A stretch of 64,000 nt of DNA from Xestospongia muta (GCA_963693285.1 OY848923.1:5115609-5179608), one strand, 5' to 3'. Positions 21,000 through 32,067 are shown, counted from the stretch's first letter. Made by a program: numbers and translations. The notes: a model not told the origin generated them from the letters alone.

Positions 21000-21543
21000 T
21001 TGTTACATACCGAAACTACTGGTACTGATAATAGCACACCGTTGACAGCCCCATCACTTGGTGCCTCAGGTATGAAGACCAACTCTCTCCTCATGACTTT
21101 TGGTGTCATTGTGAGCACTCCAAATGGTCTATACTTGCAGGCCAGAGCCATTCTCAATTCTGCATTATCTGCATCCTTCATCTCTGAGCGACTAGCTCAT
21201 AGCCTTCATCTACGTTTACTCATCGTGTAACCAGTATCACTGGTATTGCTGGTTTACCAAGTGGATTCACTACTCATTCAGTAACTACCTTTTCTGTTTC
21301 TGCTGTTTTGTCGTTGAGTAATCAAATCACTATAACTACAGTTGTCATACCAAAAGTCACTTGTGATCTCCCTGTTAACCATGTTCCACATGATTCCAGT
21401 TGGAAACATATCAAGGGAATCCGATTAGCTTACCCTGAATTCGGTAATTCAGTAGAGTTGATATCCTTTTGAATGTTCTACGACATGGCTGGTGGACTGG
21501 GTCCCCTTGATCACCTGTTGCTCTTCAAGCCAAGTTTGGATGG
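21000..21543 (+). pseudogene. Nested BEL aspartic protease region
   Basis: Frame 20943-21230 leads into a retropepsin-like segment (VSTPNGLYLQARAILNSALS, SFISERLAHSL). The usual catalytic DSG is here NSA, so the active-site aspartate is changed. A second frame runs through VPHDSSWKHI and LAYPEFG. Frame breaks near 21230 and 21470. Confidence 0.7.
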
Positions 21544-22809
21544 GTGTTGGCTGGTAACACTGACCCTCTTGTTACCAGCAATCTCACAATTGTAACCCAC
21601 CTCACTTCAGTTATGACTGGAGATGAGCTGATACAAAAGTTTTGGGAACTTGAAGAGGTTCCAATGAATGAGCTGAATCCAACCCCTGAAGAGAAATCTG
21701 TCATGCAAAATTTCATTATCCATCATTCTCGAACTACAGAAGGAGGATTTGTGGTTTCCTTGCCAAGAAAGGCCGATGCCAAGCCTTTGGGTGAATCTCG
21801 GTCTCAGGCAGTTAGGAGATTTCTCTATTTAGAACGATCATTACATTCTAAGAATCAATTCAAGGAATTGGTACTGTCATTGAAGAATATTTTAATTTGG
21901 GACACGCAGAAATGGTTCCCCTTTCAGAATTGCACAATTCACATCAATTGGTCTACTATTTTCCAATACATGTTGTCAGCAAGGAGTCCAGCTCTACGAC
22001 TAAGATCTGGGGTGTATTCGATGCATCGGCTAAGTCCTCGACTGGTGTCTTCTTCAAAGATACCCTGTTGGTTGGACCCACTGTACATCCTCCTCTTATT
22101 GAGTTTCCGACTTCATCGCATTGCATTGACAACTGACATTAGTAAGATGTACCGTGCTATCGAACTAGCACTGACTGATCATGACTACCACCACTTTGTA
22201 TGGAGAAAGTCTCCAAAAGATCTAATCCTTGACTATCAAATGATTCGTGTCAGATTTGGAGTCTCTGCCTCCTTGTTCATATCAAATATGGCCATCAAAT
22301 AGAATGCCTATGACCACGCCAATGAGTACCCCCTAGCAGCGAAAGTTGTACATGAATCCTTTTACATGGATGACGGTTTGACAGGAGCAGACACCATAGA
22401 AGATCCACAGAAACTACAACAACAGGTACAGGACCTCTTTGCCTGTGGTGGTTTCCTATTACATAAGTGGAATTGTAGCAATCCTTTTGTGATAGAGCAC
22501 TTACCACCTATTTTACGAGATTCTCCATCCTCACAAGACATTCCAGATCACGATCAAATCACCAAAACCTTGGGCATGCAGTGGAATTCTAGTACTGACC
22601 ATTTCTGCTTAACCGTGGCAAAACTACCTTCTGGGGAAAATATCACCAAGCGTGTTCTGATATCTGATGTGGCTAAGACTTATGATGTTTTAGGGTGGTT
22701 TTCACCAACTACGATCAAGGTTAAGATCCTGTTCCAAAAACACTGGGAATTGAATGTTGGTTGGGACGATCCTGTTCCCACAGATATTTGTGAAGAATGG
22801 TTGAAGTAG
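21544..22809 (+). pseudogene. Nested BEL reverse transcriptase
   Basis: Starts after the protease (WVLAGNTDPLVTSNL) and runs through FWELEEVP, VYYFPIHVVSKESSSTTKIW (overlapping frame 21897-22136), HRIALTTDISKMYRAIE (motif A aspartate) and FGVSASLFISNMAIK. There is a stop at 22300, then the catalytic YMDD box in SFYMDDGLTGADT (about 22360-22400) and KTLGMQWNSSTDHF. Both metal-binding motifs are visible, but the frame shifts twice between 21890 and 22150. Confidence 0.88.
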
Positions 22810-23640
22810 AGGACTGAGCTGAAGCTACTCTTTGACAAGCTTATACCACGATACTATTTTCCCAAAGATACTAGCATTGAAACTCTACAACTTCATGGTT
22901 TGTCCGATGCTTCAGAGTCTGCTTATTCAGGTGTGATATACTTGCAAATGGTTGACTCCAATGGAAGGGTACATGTATCCTTGGTGACTTCAAAAACGAA
23001 AGTAGCTCCTATTAAACGTCTGACCATTCCTCGTTTAGAATTGTGTGGTGCCTGTCTCCTGGCTGATTTGCTCTCCCATGTAAAAAAACATTTCGAATTT
23101 CCTTAGTGAATGTGTATGCCTGGACAGATAGCACGATTGTCCTTGGATGGATCACAGGGAATCCCAGAAGGTTTAAGACTTATGTGGGAAATCGTTTCTC
23201 CCATATAATTGATCAAATACCACCAGAACGATGGCATCATGTAAATGGGGTCAATAACCCAGCAGACTGTGCTTCGAGAGGTCTCTACCCTTCTGAACTT
23301 TTACAACACACCTTATGGTGGGATGGCCCTGAATGGCTACAGAGAGAATCGATTGAGTGGCCCAAACAATTTGACAGACCACAGGTTAGCGTTCTTGAGG
23401 AGGAAAGAGAGGTGTGCCATATTATGATCACAGATTCTCAGGAACCACTGATATCAACTGAACACTACTCAAGTTTTGTTCATTTAAAAAATGTCACTGC
23501 TTGGGTATTCCGATTTATCAACAATATTTGTGCAATGGTGAATGATAAATTGACCAACCAGTCTCCATCACTATTCGTCCGTGAGTTGGCATCTGCTTAA
23601 AACTATTGGCTATCAATTGTTCAGAAAGACCACTTCAGTA
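22810..23640 (+). pseudogene. Nested BEL RNase H
   Basis: GLSDASESAYSGVIYLQ, TIPRLELCGACLLA and VYAWTDSTIVLGWI are the BEL/Pao RNase H signature with the first Asp, Glu and second Asp. A stop after KHFEFP at 23104 breaks the frame before the second Asp. The linker follows (NNPADCASRGL, LWWDGPEWL). Confidence 0.85.
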
Positions 23641-23699
23641 AAGAACTCAATTCCATCAGGTGTGATCGTGGGTTACCTAATAATAGTTGTCTGATACCT

Positions 23700-24425
23700 T
23701 TTCATCCATTTTTAGAACCAGCAACGTGTAGGTGGCCGAGAGCAAAACTGTAAATTGTCTTATGCAAGTATACACCCAATCATACTACAAGGAAAACACC
23801 TGATAACTAGACTCCTTGTTCATTCAGATCATCTGCGCCTGCTGCATGCTGGTCCTGTATTATTGTGGTCATCTTTGTCACGTCGTTTTCACATTGTTAA
23901 GGGACGCAAAATAGTTCGAACTGTCACCTGAGGTTGTATTGTCTGCAGACGTCAATCTGCCAGACCTACTCCACAGATAATAGGTAGACTACCAGTTGAA
24001 AGAGTAACCTCTGGACCAATATTTGATAAGGTTGGTGTGGACTTTGCTGGTCAACTAGTAGTCAAGTATGGTCATGTCCAAAGACCTACGCTTTACCAAA
24101 GCCTATGTTTGTGTGTTTGTATCTCTTTCTGTCAAAGCTGTTCATTTGGAACCAGTCACTGACTTGACGAGTGACGCCTTCATAGCGTGTCTTAGGCGCT
24201 TTGTCTCACACAGGGGGAAACCAAGTTTAATTCTTAGTGACCATGGAACGAATTCGTGAAATTTTTAGAAGAGCAGAAGACCCAAAAGGCAATATCAGAA
24301 TTTTGCTCAACACAGAATATTCAATGGCATTTTATTCCTGAGCGTGCTCCACATTTCGGAGGTTTGTGGGAGGCCGCTGTAAAAAGCTTTATAATTCATC
24401 TACGAAAGGTTGCCATGAATGTGAA
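23700..24425 (+). pseudogene. Nested BEL integrase
   Basis: Zinc-binding region (HSDHLRLLHAGP ... GCIVCRRQSARP), then the core with VGVDFAGQ (Asp), LILSDHGTNS (Asp) and ERAPHFGGLWEAAVKS (Glu). The frame breaks at about 23930, 24065 and 24260. The next segment is DUF5641. Confidence 0.85.
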
Positions 24426-24433
24426 GTTCATCT

Positions 24434-24865
24434 TTGAAGAACTCACCACCTTTAGTACCTTTACCTTCTGATGATGATGGAATTGAGGCCTTAACACCCG
24501 GTCATTTTCTAATTGGTCGACCACTAGAATCTATTCCTGACCCCTCATCCTCGTATGGTTCCCTATCAATCCTAAGACGTTGGCACTTGGTTCAAGCTCT
24601 GGTGCGTCACTTTTGGAAGAGGTGGTCCACTGAATACCTTGTGACCCTCAGGAAATGCAATAAATGGCATAGTAGACACAGAAATGTTTGCATCAGGGAC
24701 ATCGTAGTTGTGCAGAAAGACAATTTGATTCCATCTAAATGGCCTTTGGCACAAGTAATTCAAGTTCATGTTGGCCCAGATGGTGTAATACAAGTCGTGG
24801 TTATCAAGACCGCCCAAGGTACATATACCAGGCCATTAACAAGGCTGTGGTGCTGTTGCCTATGA
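24434..24865 (+). pseudogene. Nested BEL DUF5641 C-terminus
   Basis: About 140 codons open: LTPGHFLIGRPLESIP, RRWHLVQALVRHFWKRW, YLVTLRKCNKW, VVVQKDNLIPSKWPLAQV, ending TRPLTRLWCC. This C-terminal domain follows integrase in BEL/Pao polyproteins. A stop lies about 70 bp before the 3' LTR. Confidence 0.88.
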
Positions 24866-24937
24866 ACGAACATTGAATTGAACATTTATTTTGTATACTA
24901 TTATCTATCTGAAGACTGTCAGTCTTGGCCGGCGGTA

Positions 24938-25078
24938 TGTCAATGATTGTTGTATAGATCTCATGTGCAATATATATACCGGAAATACTCAATTTACTTA
25001 TTATTAAAAAAAAATTTATATAGTCATGATCAGGTTTCTGGTTAGTTGTTTGTCTGGATCCGAAAAGGCGCTCGTACA
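24938..25078 (+). repeat. Nested BEL/Pao 3' LTR
   Basis: 141 bp, TGTCAATGATTG ... GGCGCTCGTACA. It lacks a ~7-bp stretch near its 3' part relative to the 5' LTR and has several substitutions. Followed directly by the right target duplication GTTGC. Confidence 0.92.
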
Positions 25079-25083
25079 GTTGC
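25079..25083. repeat. 5-bp target site duplication (right), GTTGC
   Basis: Repeats 19595-19599; sequence then continues (gttaatgtctcc) as the interrupted X1 integrase region. Confidence 0.93.
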
Positions 25084-25367
25084 GTTAATGTCTCCTTTAC
25101 CCCATTGTGTTTGACTCTTTCATGACAATCTATCACAATTAGTCTGCAGACTGGGTGTCCTGACTCTAATCGTATGGGGAACCTTGTGTCGTGAGGTAAA
25201 TCGGCATTCTCCAACCTTCCTCTACATCGAATTAATCCATTATCATCAAAAAATAGACCAAACTGTAACTTCCACAAACGATACTTTGGGTCAGATGTCA
25301 ACAATGACTGGCAGTCAAGTAGGCAAGTCTTTCTGCTTCTGCCAGGGTTTCTTTATCAGATGGCAAT
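25084..25367 (-). pseudogene. BEL X1 integrase zinc-binding segment
   Basis: Minus strand reads LTSDPKYRLWKLQFGLFFDD, GLIRCRGRLENADLPHDTRF and IVIDCHERVKHNGVKETLTQ, the H2C2-type region preceding the integrase core in BEL elements. It is continuous with 18400-19599 once the nested element is ignored. It is cut at 25367 by the gypsy insertion. Confidence 0.85.
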
Positions 25368-25536
25368 TGTGATATTTCTAGAATCTTAAAAGGAAAGAGA
25401 GAACCCAGCAATATAACACGATACAAATATAACCAAATGGAACAGAACTGAACAGAACAACTGACAAATAGGAAATGCATGTGTTTTTTTAATATCAAAG
25501 CCATACAACTGTAACTAGTTATGACAAGTTATTACA
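25368..25536 (-). repeat. Gypsy 3' LTR
   Basis: 169 bp, tgtgatatttctagaatctt ... gttattaca; on the minus strand TG...CA. The flank inside (gatctccccctctt) reads as a clear polypurine tract on the minus strand, which fixes the orientation. Confidence 0.85.
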
Positions 25537-25548
25537 GATCTCCCCCTC

Positions 25549-26741
25549 TTAATTCCACGATTCTTCTGAAAAACGTTGGGGAGGTTGTCTGTTCCTAGTC
25601 GGATATCTTCTTTTATTATGGGAATGTGTTACTGGTGTAGGCGTTTGGTCAATTGAGAGTTTGATCTCAGGAAAGTAATCAGACATGTGATGACGCATTT
25701 GATTCTTGTGTCTTTTTACAGAATTGTTTGAATCTTCTAAATGTACCATAAAAGTAACATTTCCACAACGTTTTACAACAGTACCAGGTATCCATTTCAC
25801 AGGAGTCTCTTTTAAGAAATAATGTAAAGTTGTCAAAAGACAGTAAAAACAAAAGCAGCTATTTGATAGACATACAAAGGAGAGATTTTGTTATTGGTGA
25901 TCTTGTGTATGTACAGTCCAACCGAGGTCGTAATAAATCAAATGAGTGTTTAATTGTCTCCCAAACATTAACTCTGAGGGAGACATGTCTGTAGTACTGT
26001 GAGAGGTGATTTGATAGTTAAATAAGAATCTAGCTAATTTCAAGTCTACTGTACCTTCAGATAATTTCTTTATTCCACTTTTGAAGGTATGATGGTTCAG
26101 TTAGGCCATTTGATTGAGGATAATACGGTGCTGTCAATAAATGAGCTTGAGAAACTCTTTAAATCTGACACAATCATTTGAGGAATACCAAATCTAGCAA
26201 ACGTGCTTCTTAACAATTGAATAGTGGCAGCAGATGTACTTGAAGAAGTTTTAAATATCTCCACCCATTTGGAGTGGGCATCAATAATAAGCAAAAACAT
26301 GGAGTTCATGAATGGACCCACATAGTCAATGTGTAGTCTATTCCATGGTCTACTCGGCCAAAACCACAGCTTTAAAGGTACTGATGGTACATCCCTCTGG
26401 TTCTCTTGACATTTAGAACATTCTCTTACCAATTTTTCCATTTCTGAGTCCATTCCAGGTCACCAAAGATATATTCGTGCAAGACTTTTCATTCTGCTAA
26501 GTCGTGGATGTCCTTGGTACAACTCCAATAACAACTGCTTCCTCTGTGGTGGTGTTACTAAGATCCTTGAGCCAAATAATATACAACCATTCATGGTTGA
26601 TAACTCTGACTTCCATCTCAAAAATTGTTTTAGCTCTTCTGGACACTGGTTTGGCCAACCATTTTGTATGTACTTGTAGATGCGAGATAAGGTTGGATCC
26701 TTCTGTGTCCAATCCTTGATATTCTCTCCAGTAATTGGCAT
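25549..26741 (-). pseudogene. Gypsy integrase and C-terminal tail
   Basis: Minus strand 26741-26460 gives the region before the core (LYQGHPRLSRMKSLARIYLW). Frame 26453-26097 gives VRECSKCQENQRDVP, HIDYVGPF (Asp), LLIIDAHSKWVEIF and ARFGIPQMIVSDLKSFSSS (second Asp). The part with the catalytic Glu is damaged near 26090. Further left come SPSELMFGRQLNTHL, a short inverted segment (about 25837-25942), then WIPGTVVKRCGNVTFMVHLE and RRYPTRNRQPPQRF. The gene is interrupted. Confidence 0.83.
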
Positions 26742-27336
26742 TTTTCCACTGCTTCCATTAATAATATTAATTCAGTTGGTACCAGTTCTTCTATTGATGT
26801 TGTAGGACTCGGTAATCTGCTTAGAGCATCAGCATTACCATGCTTATGTGTTGGACAAAATATTATCTTGTACTCGTAATTTGCAAGAGTCAGTGCCCAT
26901 CTCTAAATTCGTCCTGCAACTTGTGCAGGTACAGCTTGCTTTTTACAAAAGAGCGACATAAAGGTAAATTATCTGTGTAAATAATAATGGGATGTCCAAA
27001 TAGATATGAATGAAACTTTTTAATTCCGAATATACAAGCTAGTCTATCCTTTTCTAGTTGAGAATACTTTTTTTTCGGTTTCTGTGAGAGTATGAGATGA
27101 GAAACCTATAGGGTTCTCCAAACCGTCTGGTAGACGATGTGCTGAACAGCTCCAATACCATAGTTGGATGCATCACACACTAATATTAATTCAAGAGATG
27201 GGTCAAAATGGACTAATAGCTTGGATGACATCAATAGTTTCAAAGAATTCTGAAAGGTTTCTTCTTCTGTTTTGGACCATGTCCATGTAGTAAGCCTTCT
27301 GAGTAACCTATATAAATGAGAAAGAACATTTGACAA
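26742..27336 (-). pseudogene. Gypsy reverse transcriptase end and RNase H
   Basis: Frame 27336-27106 on the minus strand shows LSHLYRLLRRLTTWTWSKTE, LLVHFDPSLELILVCDASNY and GIGAV, the RT thumb to RNase H junction with the first RNase H aspartate in CDAS. The remainder to 26742 has frame breaks but keeps ERDRLACIFGIKKF-like and SAGRI-like pieces and a final STAVEKCQLLE-type region. Confidence 0.78.
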
Positions 27337-27339
27337 ATT

Positions 27340-27588
27340 AACATGACAGGAGTCCTAAATATTAAATCTTACCGGTTTATCCGGTAAGATTAGACTAGCA
27401 AGCAGCTTGTAGGTGGTTGGCCCTATGACTGATAGGAACAAAGACCTTTTTTGTTAGCATCTTGAATGCTAATTGCGTCTAGGAAGTGACCAAGCCTCTC
27501 CACATACTGCTCCCAGCTCTCGAGCTTCTGGTCAAATTCCCCTTCTCGTCCTATCTGTGCTTGCATGTTATCCGACCCTCGTCACCAA
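27340..27588 (-). pseudogene. Gypsy gag start and primer-binding region
   Basis: Next to the 5' LTR the minus strand reads ttggtgacgagggtcgg, a tRNA-primer-like sequence. It then opens with MQAQIGREGEFDQKLESWEQ, YVERLGHFLDAI and, after a frameshift, a LILPDKP motif, typical of gypsy gag N-termini. The LPDKPV codons happen to form a perfect inverted repeat (27365-27375/27381-27391). The deletion joining gag to RT lies just beyond it. Confidence 0.78.
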
Positions 27589-27653
27589 TGTGATATTTCT
27601 AGAATCTTAAAAGGAAAGAAAGAACCCAACAATATAACACGTTACAAATATAA
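27589..27653 (-). repeat. Gypsy 5' LTR, truncated
   Basis: Matches the first 65 bp of 25368-25536 (tgtgatatttctagaatctt, acaaatataa), then ends at X1 sequence tcacccttgatcc. Confidence 0.85.
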
Positions 27654-29935
27654 TCACCCTTGATCCAACACAATGCTACTTGAGAGTCAGTATAACACAT
27701 TGGTTTATCTAAGTTAATTTCTGGTTCTAACACTAAGGAAACAGTTGATGTGAGTCTAGCAAGTAGCAAACACAAAAGTAGTTCTAATGTTGGAATGGTT
27801 TGGGTTGATGTAAAGCTACTCTTGATTTGGCAGCAACAAACTTTATTGAACCTCCACAGTCAGTCTTAATTAGTAAATAAATTATTGCGGCGTACGCCTT
27901 CGACGATGCATCACAGAAACCTCTCAAGGAGTATCTAATATGTTGGATTCAGTAGTAAGGTAAAATCTATCTATAGTAACAGGCCCAGCACTTGAGAATC
28001 CAGCAATGACTTCTTTCCAACATTCCAATAACTCATCAGTAAGCACTTGATCCAAGGATACACCTGATTTACAGAGCGACTGAAAGAATATCTTCAATTT
28101 AGCAGTCACTGGGGATACAAACCCCAACGGGTCATAAATCTTTGCTACCAGACGGACTATGTTCCATTTCGTTGGCTCTGATTGTTGGGCTTGCTGTGTA
28201 ATGTGTCTAAAATCCAATAGAATCTTGTCTGTGTCAGTGTTCCAGAGTACACCAAGGATTCGTTGTTCCTGATTGGAATCACTTCTTTCACTTTCAAACA
28301 TAGATTTCACATAGCTAACATCATCGGGAATAGTGTCTGGAGAAGTGGTGGTTGGTATAGTCTCATTAATTTCCTCAAAACGAACACGAGAAGTCAATTC
28401 AGAAGAATTGCTTGTAAACTTCCTGAGTTTAAATTGTTCTTGCATGAGTCTTGACCTAGGCTTCTCATACAACTTGTATGCATCCTCAAGATAATCAACT
28501 CCAGATATGACATCATCTACATACATTGATCTACTTTATTTTTCGACAAAAACTGGGTCTGACTCCTTATACTTGTTAAGATGATGACTAATAGTAGCGT
28601 TGAGTAGGAAGGGACTCACCGTCACTCCAAATACTATTCGAGTAAAACGCAATGAAACAATTACTGTTAATGTTATCGACCCTGAGGAATTGAAGTACAT
28701 TCCGATCTCCTCTTCATCAATTCCTACCATCAAAAACGCCTTCTCTATGTTGGTAAACAAATGAGATTATTTATGATGTTTTGATGGAATTTTAGTCCCT
28801 TGTGTAGGCAGTTGTTAAGTGAAGTTCCATTTTTGCCCTTTGCAGATGCGTCATACACAATTCTTATTTTGGTAGTAGATTTGTCTGTACAAACAACAGC
28901 ATGATGAAGTATGTAGTGGATTTGTCCTTGAATTTCCTGACTCTGACAATTTGACTGGTTCCACAATTTTGTTGCGCACTTGTTCGTTGATGATGTTGAT
29001 GCAATCTTTAAAATGACTGGTGAGACAATTTTGACTCAATTCAAAGTTATCACACAGCTTACCATGCTCATCTTTCCAAGGTAATTTGACCTGGTAACGG
29101 CCATCCTTAAAGGTTATAGTATCACAAAAATTTTGATGAACTGATGATTCCTCACTAGTGATACCTAGTGACTCTAGATTCCAAAATTTATTTAATCCAA
29201 GTTCAATCAGACTATTATCATCGTTGTCCACATAAAGTGTGTGGCTTGACTCCAGTGAAATAAAGTTCACAAACAAGCTTGGATCTTCCATGGGCCCCGA
29301 CAACACCCAACCAATTCTAGTTTCCATTGCAACGGGCCCAGCACTCCCCCGTTTGACTGCTTCTGTAACTAATGTCCAATAATAATCGGATCCAACTAAT
29401 AAGTCCAAACCTAAACAACCAGTGCCACAAGATGATTCAGTCAAATCTAATCCTTGTAGGGGATCAAACTCTTCTTTGGCATAAGCCACTGGTTGGTGCG
29501 AAAGTGGTTCACAGAATAATGGAACTACTAATAATGACAAACGTAGGTCAGTATTATCATTTGTCTTCATTCCAATTACAATTACATCACAATTCTAACA
29601 TTTCCTCTTGTTACTACCAAACGTCTTTATACTTAGAGCTTCAGTGTGGGTAGCTGATAATGACAAGGTGTTCTTGACATGGTCACTGGCATAGGAGCGT
29701 TGGCTACCACTGTCTAGAATTAACCTGAAACTCATGGTCACGTCCGGATGGTCTGTTTGGAGAAATACAGGTGTATTACGTGCTGTTGATGATGTGATGT
29801 TGTTTACACTGGTGGTTGATATAGGTGGTGAGTTACTGGAACGTGTCTGTGGGTGGGTCATGGGCTCTACTTGTGTACAAATACTGCCATGGTGTCGGGC
29901 TTTGCAGTGATAACACCTTCTTCCTGATTGACAAC
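27654..29935 (-). pseudogene. BEL X1 protease, reverse transcriptase and RNase H
   Basis: Minus strand, right to left: protease with VTMSFRLILDSGSQRSYASD (catalytic DSG) at about 29760-29690; the linker LLVGSDYYWTLVTEAVKRG; FWNLESLGITSEE; then RT pieces [20 protein letters not shown] and [16 protein letters not shown] (motif A shows NIEKAF), FGVTVSPFLLNATISHHL and the catalytic YVDD in MYVDDVISGVDY (about 28526). The connection continues with GVLWNTDTDKILLDFR, VAKIYDPLGFVSPVTAKLK and RNase H start at 27930. Several stops and frameshifts. At 29936 the sequence switches to DUF5641. Confidence 0.85.
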
Positions 29936-31261
29936 ATCTCCAACGGATGGAGATTTTGGGTTTTGGTTATGTTTTGAAATTTGATGACGATGGCATTCTC
30001 TCAACTCAAATAAATACTCTGATTGCCATCTTTTCCAAAACTAGTCTAACAAATTGTCAAATTAGGCCATTCTTTTATTTAGATTAACTGACTGTACTGT
30101 TGTGTTGTAATCAAAATCTTCTGGGTAGTTACATGAGGGTAAGCTCAACAGCCTGTGTCCACTATTAGAGGTGTGACGGAGTTAGTGGTTCTTGTAAATC
30201 ATTGGATGAGACAAATGAAAGTGGACGGCTGTTCAGATTTCACCATGCACTCGAAGAAGCAACCCCTCCAAGGGGCTCTTTCTAAATTAAATGTCTATTT
30301 AACCCGCTGATTATGGAAGTGTTCTTTCACTTCAGCACTAGCAAACATTCTTTGAATGATGGTAGCAGCTGCCTTAAATGTCTGACCATTATCTGAAATT
30401 ATCAAATGAGGTAGTTCTCGTCTGGAGCTGAATCTTCTGAAACTGCTTAAAAATGTTGTGGTATTCTGACTATGACACAAGCATAAAGACAGATCCATAC
30501 CTTACTGGTCACACCAGATGTCTTGATAAACAATGGCCCTACAAAGTCAACACCAACGACTGAGAAAGGTTGACCTATATTCACTCTGAATACAGGTAAT
30601 GGAGGAGGAGGTGGTAGCTGGTAGTGAGGACCTTCTAATTTACGACAAATGAAGGAATGTTGAATTATCTGAATTACTGATCCAAAATCTTGATCTAAGT
30701 TGCGTTAATGTCTCCTTTACCCCATTGTGTTTGACTCTTTCATGACAGTCTATCACAATTAGCCTAACTCTAATAGTATGGGGAACCTTGTGTCATGAGG
30801 TAAATTGGCATTCTCCAACATTCGTCTACATCGAATTAATCCATTATCATCAAAAGACAGACCAAACTGTAACTTCCACAAACAATACTTTGGGTCAGAT
30901 GTCAACGATGACTGGCAATCAAGTAGCCAAAGTCTTTCTGCTTCTGCCAGGATTTCTTCATCAGATGGCAATCCTCCTTTGAGCCATTTCATGAGCATTA
31001 GCACATACATTACTTGATAAAGCCTTGATAATGAACTGAACTTCTGGATCTTAACAATCATACCAATTCTAATATTTTCTTCATTCACCAACAAATACGT
31101 CATTTGACTATCTTCCTTACTTTCTAACGAACACTTTTCAATTTCTTCTTCATTTATATCGCCTACGACTTCTGTATCTCTGGTACCAGTCAACCAACTG
31201 GGTCCATTCCACCAAATCTTCTTCGACTGTAATGACTCTAAACCACTTCCCCTAGATGGAA
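29936..31261 (-). pseudogene. BEL X1 second partial copy: DUF5641, integrase, RNase H end
   Basis: At about 29936 the zinc-knuckle coding (tcttcctgattgac) switches to DUF5641 sequence (aacatctccaacggatgg), an illegitimate junction. From there the minus strand again carries DUF5641, a partly deleted integrase core (near 30240-30500, HLIISDNGQTFKAAATII), the H2C2 region (30759-31000) and the linker SRGSGLESLQSKKIWWNGPS up to 31261. It includes an uninterrupted version of the nested BEL target site (about 30692). Confidence 0.82.
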
Positions 31262-31818
31262 TAGGGTAGTCCCACAATTGCATCAGCAGCAGACCGATCC
31301 AGTAATGAATTCAGGTAATTAAACTTGTCTATATTTGTGGAAGAAATAGTTAAAGGATCTTCAGTTCTGGGGTTAGTTAATGTAAACTGTATAGTCTCCA
31401 AGGTTAGTGGGGGTGACCTACTTGGTGTAGTTGATCTAGTTACTCTTACAGACTCTAGCAAAAAACCCTTTTCTTAGGTGATTCACATTTCGTCTTTATC
31501 CTTTCTAGCTCTAACACTGCCAGTTTGATTTTCTCTTGAATGATTTTCTCTTGAATGGCATTGGACTGTTTGATTTCTGCTTCCAACCCTTCATCTTCCG
31601 TTACTTCTAACAAACTCACTACTGAGTCCTTTGAATATCTCACTCTTCTCTATAAGCGCCATTTTCTTCTGCTCCAATTGTGTAACATCTGGACTACACT
31701 CTTCTGACAGCTCACTTATCTTTGATAAAAGTCGAGTTACTACTGACCTGTGAGCACTGCGCACCTTTTCTTTCTTCCAATTTCGTCTGATGACATGACT
31801 GAAATCAACCACATTCAC
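31262..31818 (-). pseudogene. BEL X1 gag N-terminus
   Basis: Minus strand from ATG 31818: MNVVDFSHVIRRNWKKEK, SAHRSVVTRLLSKISELSEE, a charged helical region to 31455, then PRTEDPLTISSTNIDKFNYL and NSLLDRSAADAIVGLP, where the sequence jumps to RNase H at about 31262. The central gag region present in X2 (39334-39700) is missing. Empty version of the X2 hAT target (cttccgttacttc near 31597). Confidence 0.82.
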
Positions 31819-31894
31819 GTGTCAGTTGAAATCCGTTTCAATCCTGCCAACAATTCGACTAACAGTTTCTCGACAGATCCGGTTCGGTGGACCA

Positions 31895-32067
31895 TGTAAT
31901 ATTTTGTACTAAGACAATCCCAATAACTTATTAGTTGATCTTTACAATAGTTCAGCTCTTTTCTCTTTAATGTAAAATCAGTTCACGTGGTCTCACAATA
32001 ATTAATTAGGTCATAATAATAAATGAAATAATGATAAATGAATAAACAATAAGTCCTAATCCATACA
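31895..32067 (-). repeat. BEL X1 5' LTR
   Basis: 173 bp, tgtaatattttgtactaag ... aatccataca; TG...CA on the minus strand. Inside, minus-strand tggtccaccgaaccgg (31879-31894) is the likely primer-binding site. Confidence 0.9.

Larger units (their letters stand above)
19600..25078 (+). mobile_element. Near full-length BEL/Pao retrotransposon nested in X1
   Basis: A 5.48-kb plus-strand element with matching TG...CA LTRs, 5-bp target duplication GTTGC, and gag, protease, reverse transcriptase, RNase H, integrase and DUF5641 in BEL order. There is no envelope-like frame. It sits in the integrase region of the minus-strand X1 element, head-on to it. Several stops and frameshifts make it inactive, and the two LTRs have drifted slightly, so insertion is not very recent. 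X2, X3 and the X1 internal duplicate all show the empty site. Confidence 0.92.
25368..27653 (-). mobile_element. Ty3/gypsy retrotransposon, minus strand, internally deleted
   Basis: Left LTR 25368-25536 and a truncated right LTR 27589-27653 flank gag start, reverse transcriptase/RNase H end, integrase and C-terminus in order on the minus strand. About 2 kb of gag-pol is missing between about 27340 and 27365, and the right LTR stops abruptly at the junction with X1 RNase H sequence. About 460 bp of X1 (compare 34455-34912) is also missing there, so insertion was followed by a deletion. X2, X3 and the X1 internal duplicate are uninterrupted at this site. Confidence 0.85.
18304..32067 (-). mobile_element. 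BEL/Pao retrotransposon X1, minus strand, nested and recombined
   Basis: Read right to left: 5' LTR 31895-32067, gag N-terminus, then a jump from gag to RNase H at about 31262, integrase and DUF5641 down to 29936, a second jump into the gag zinc-knuckle/protease region, reverse transcriptase, RNase H, integrase, DUF5641 and truncated 3' LTR. So X1 is a mosaic of two partial copies of one family. It carries a nested plus-strand BEL (19600-25078) and a nested gypsy (25368-27653). Many stops and frameshifts; dead. Confidence 0.88.
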
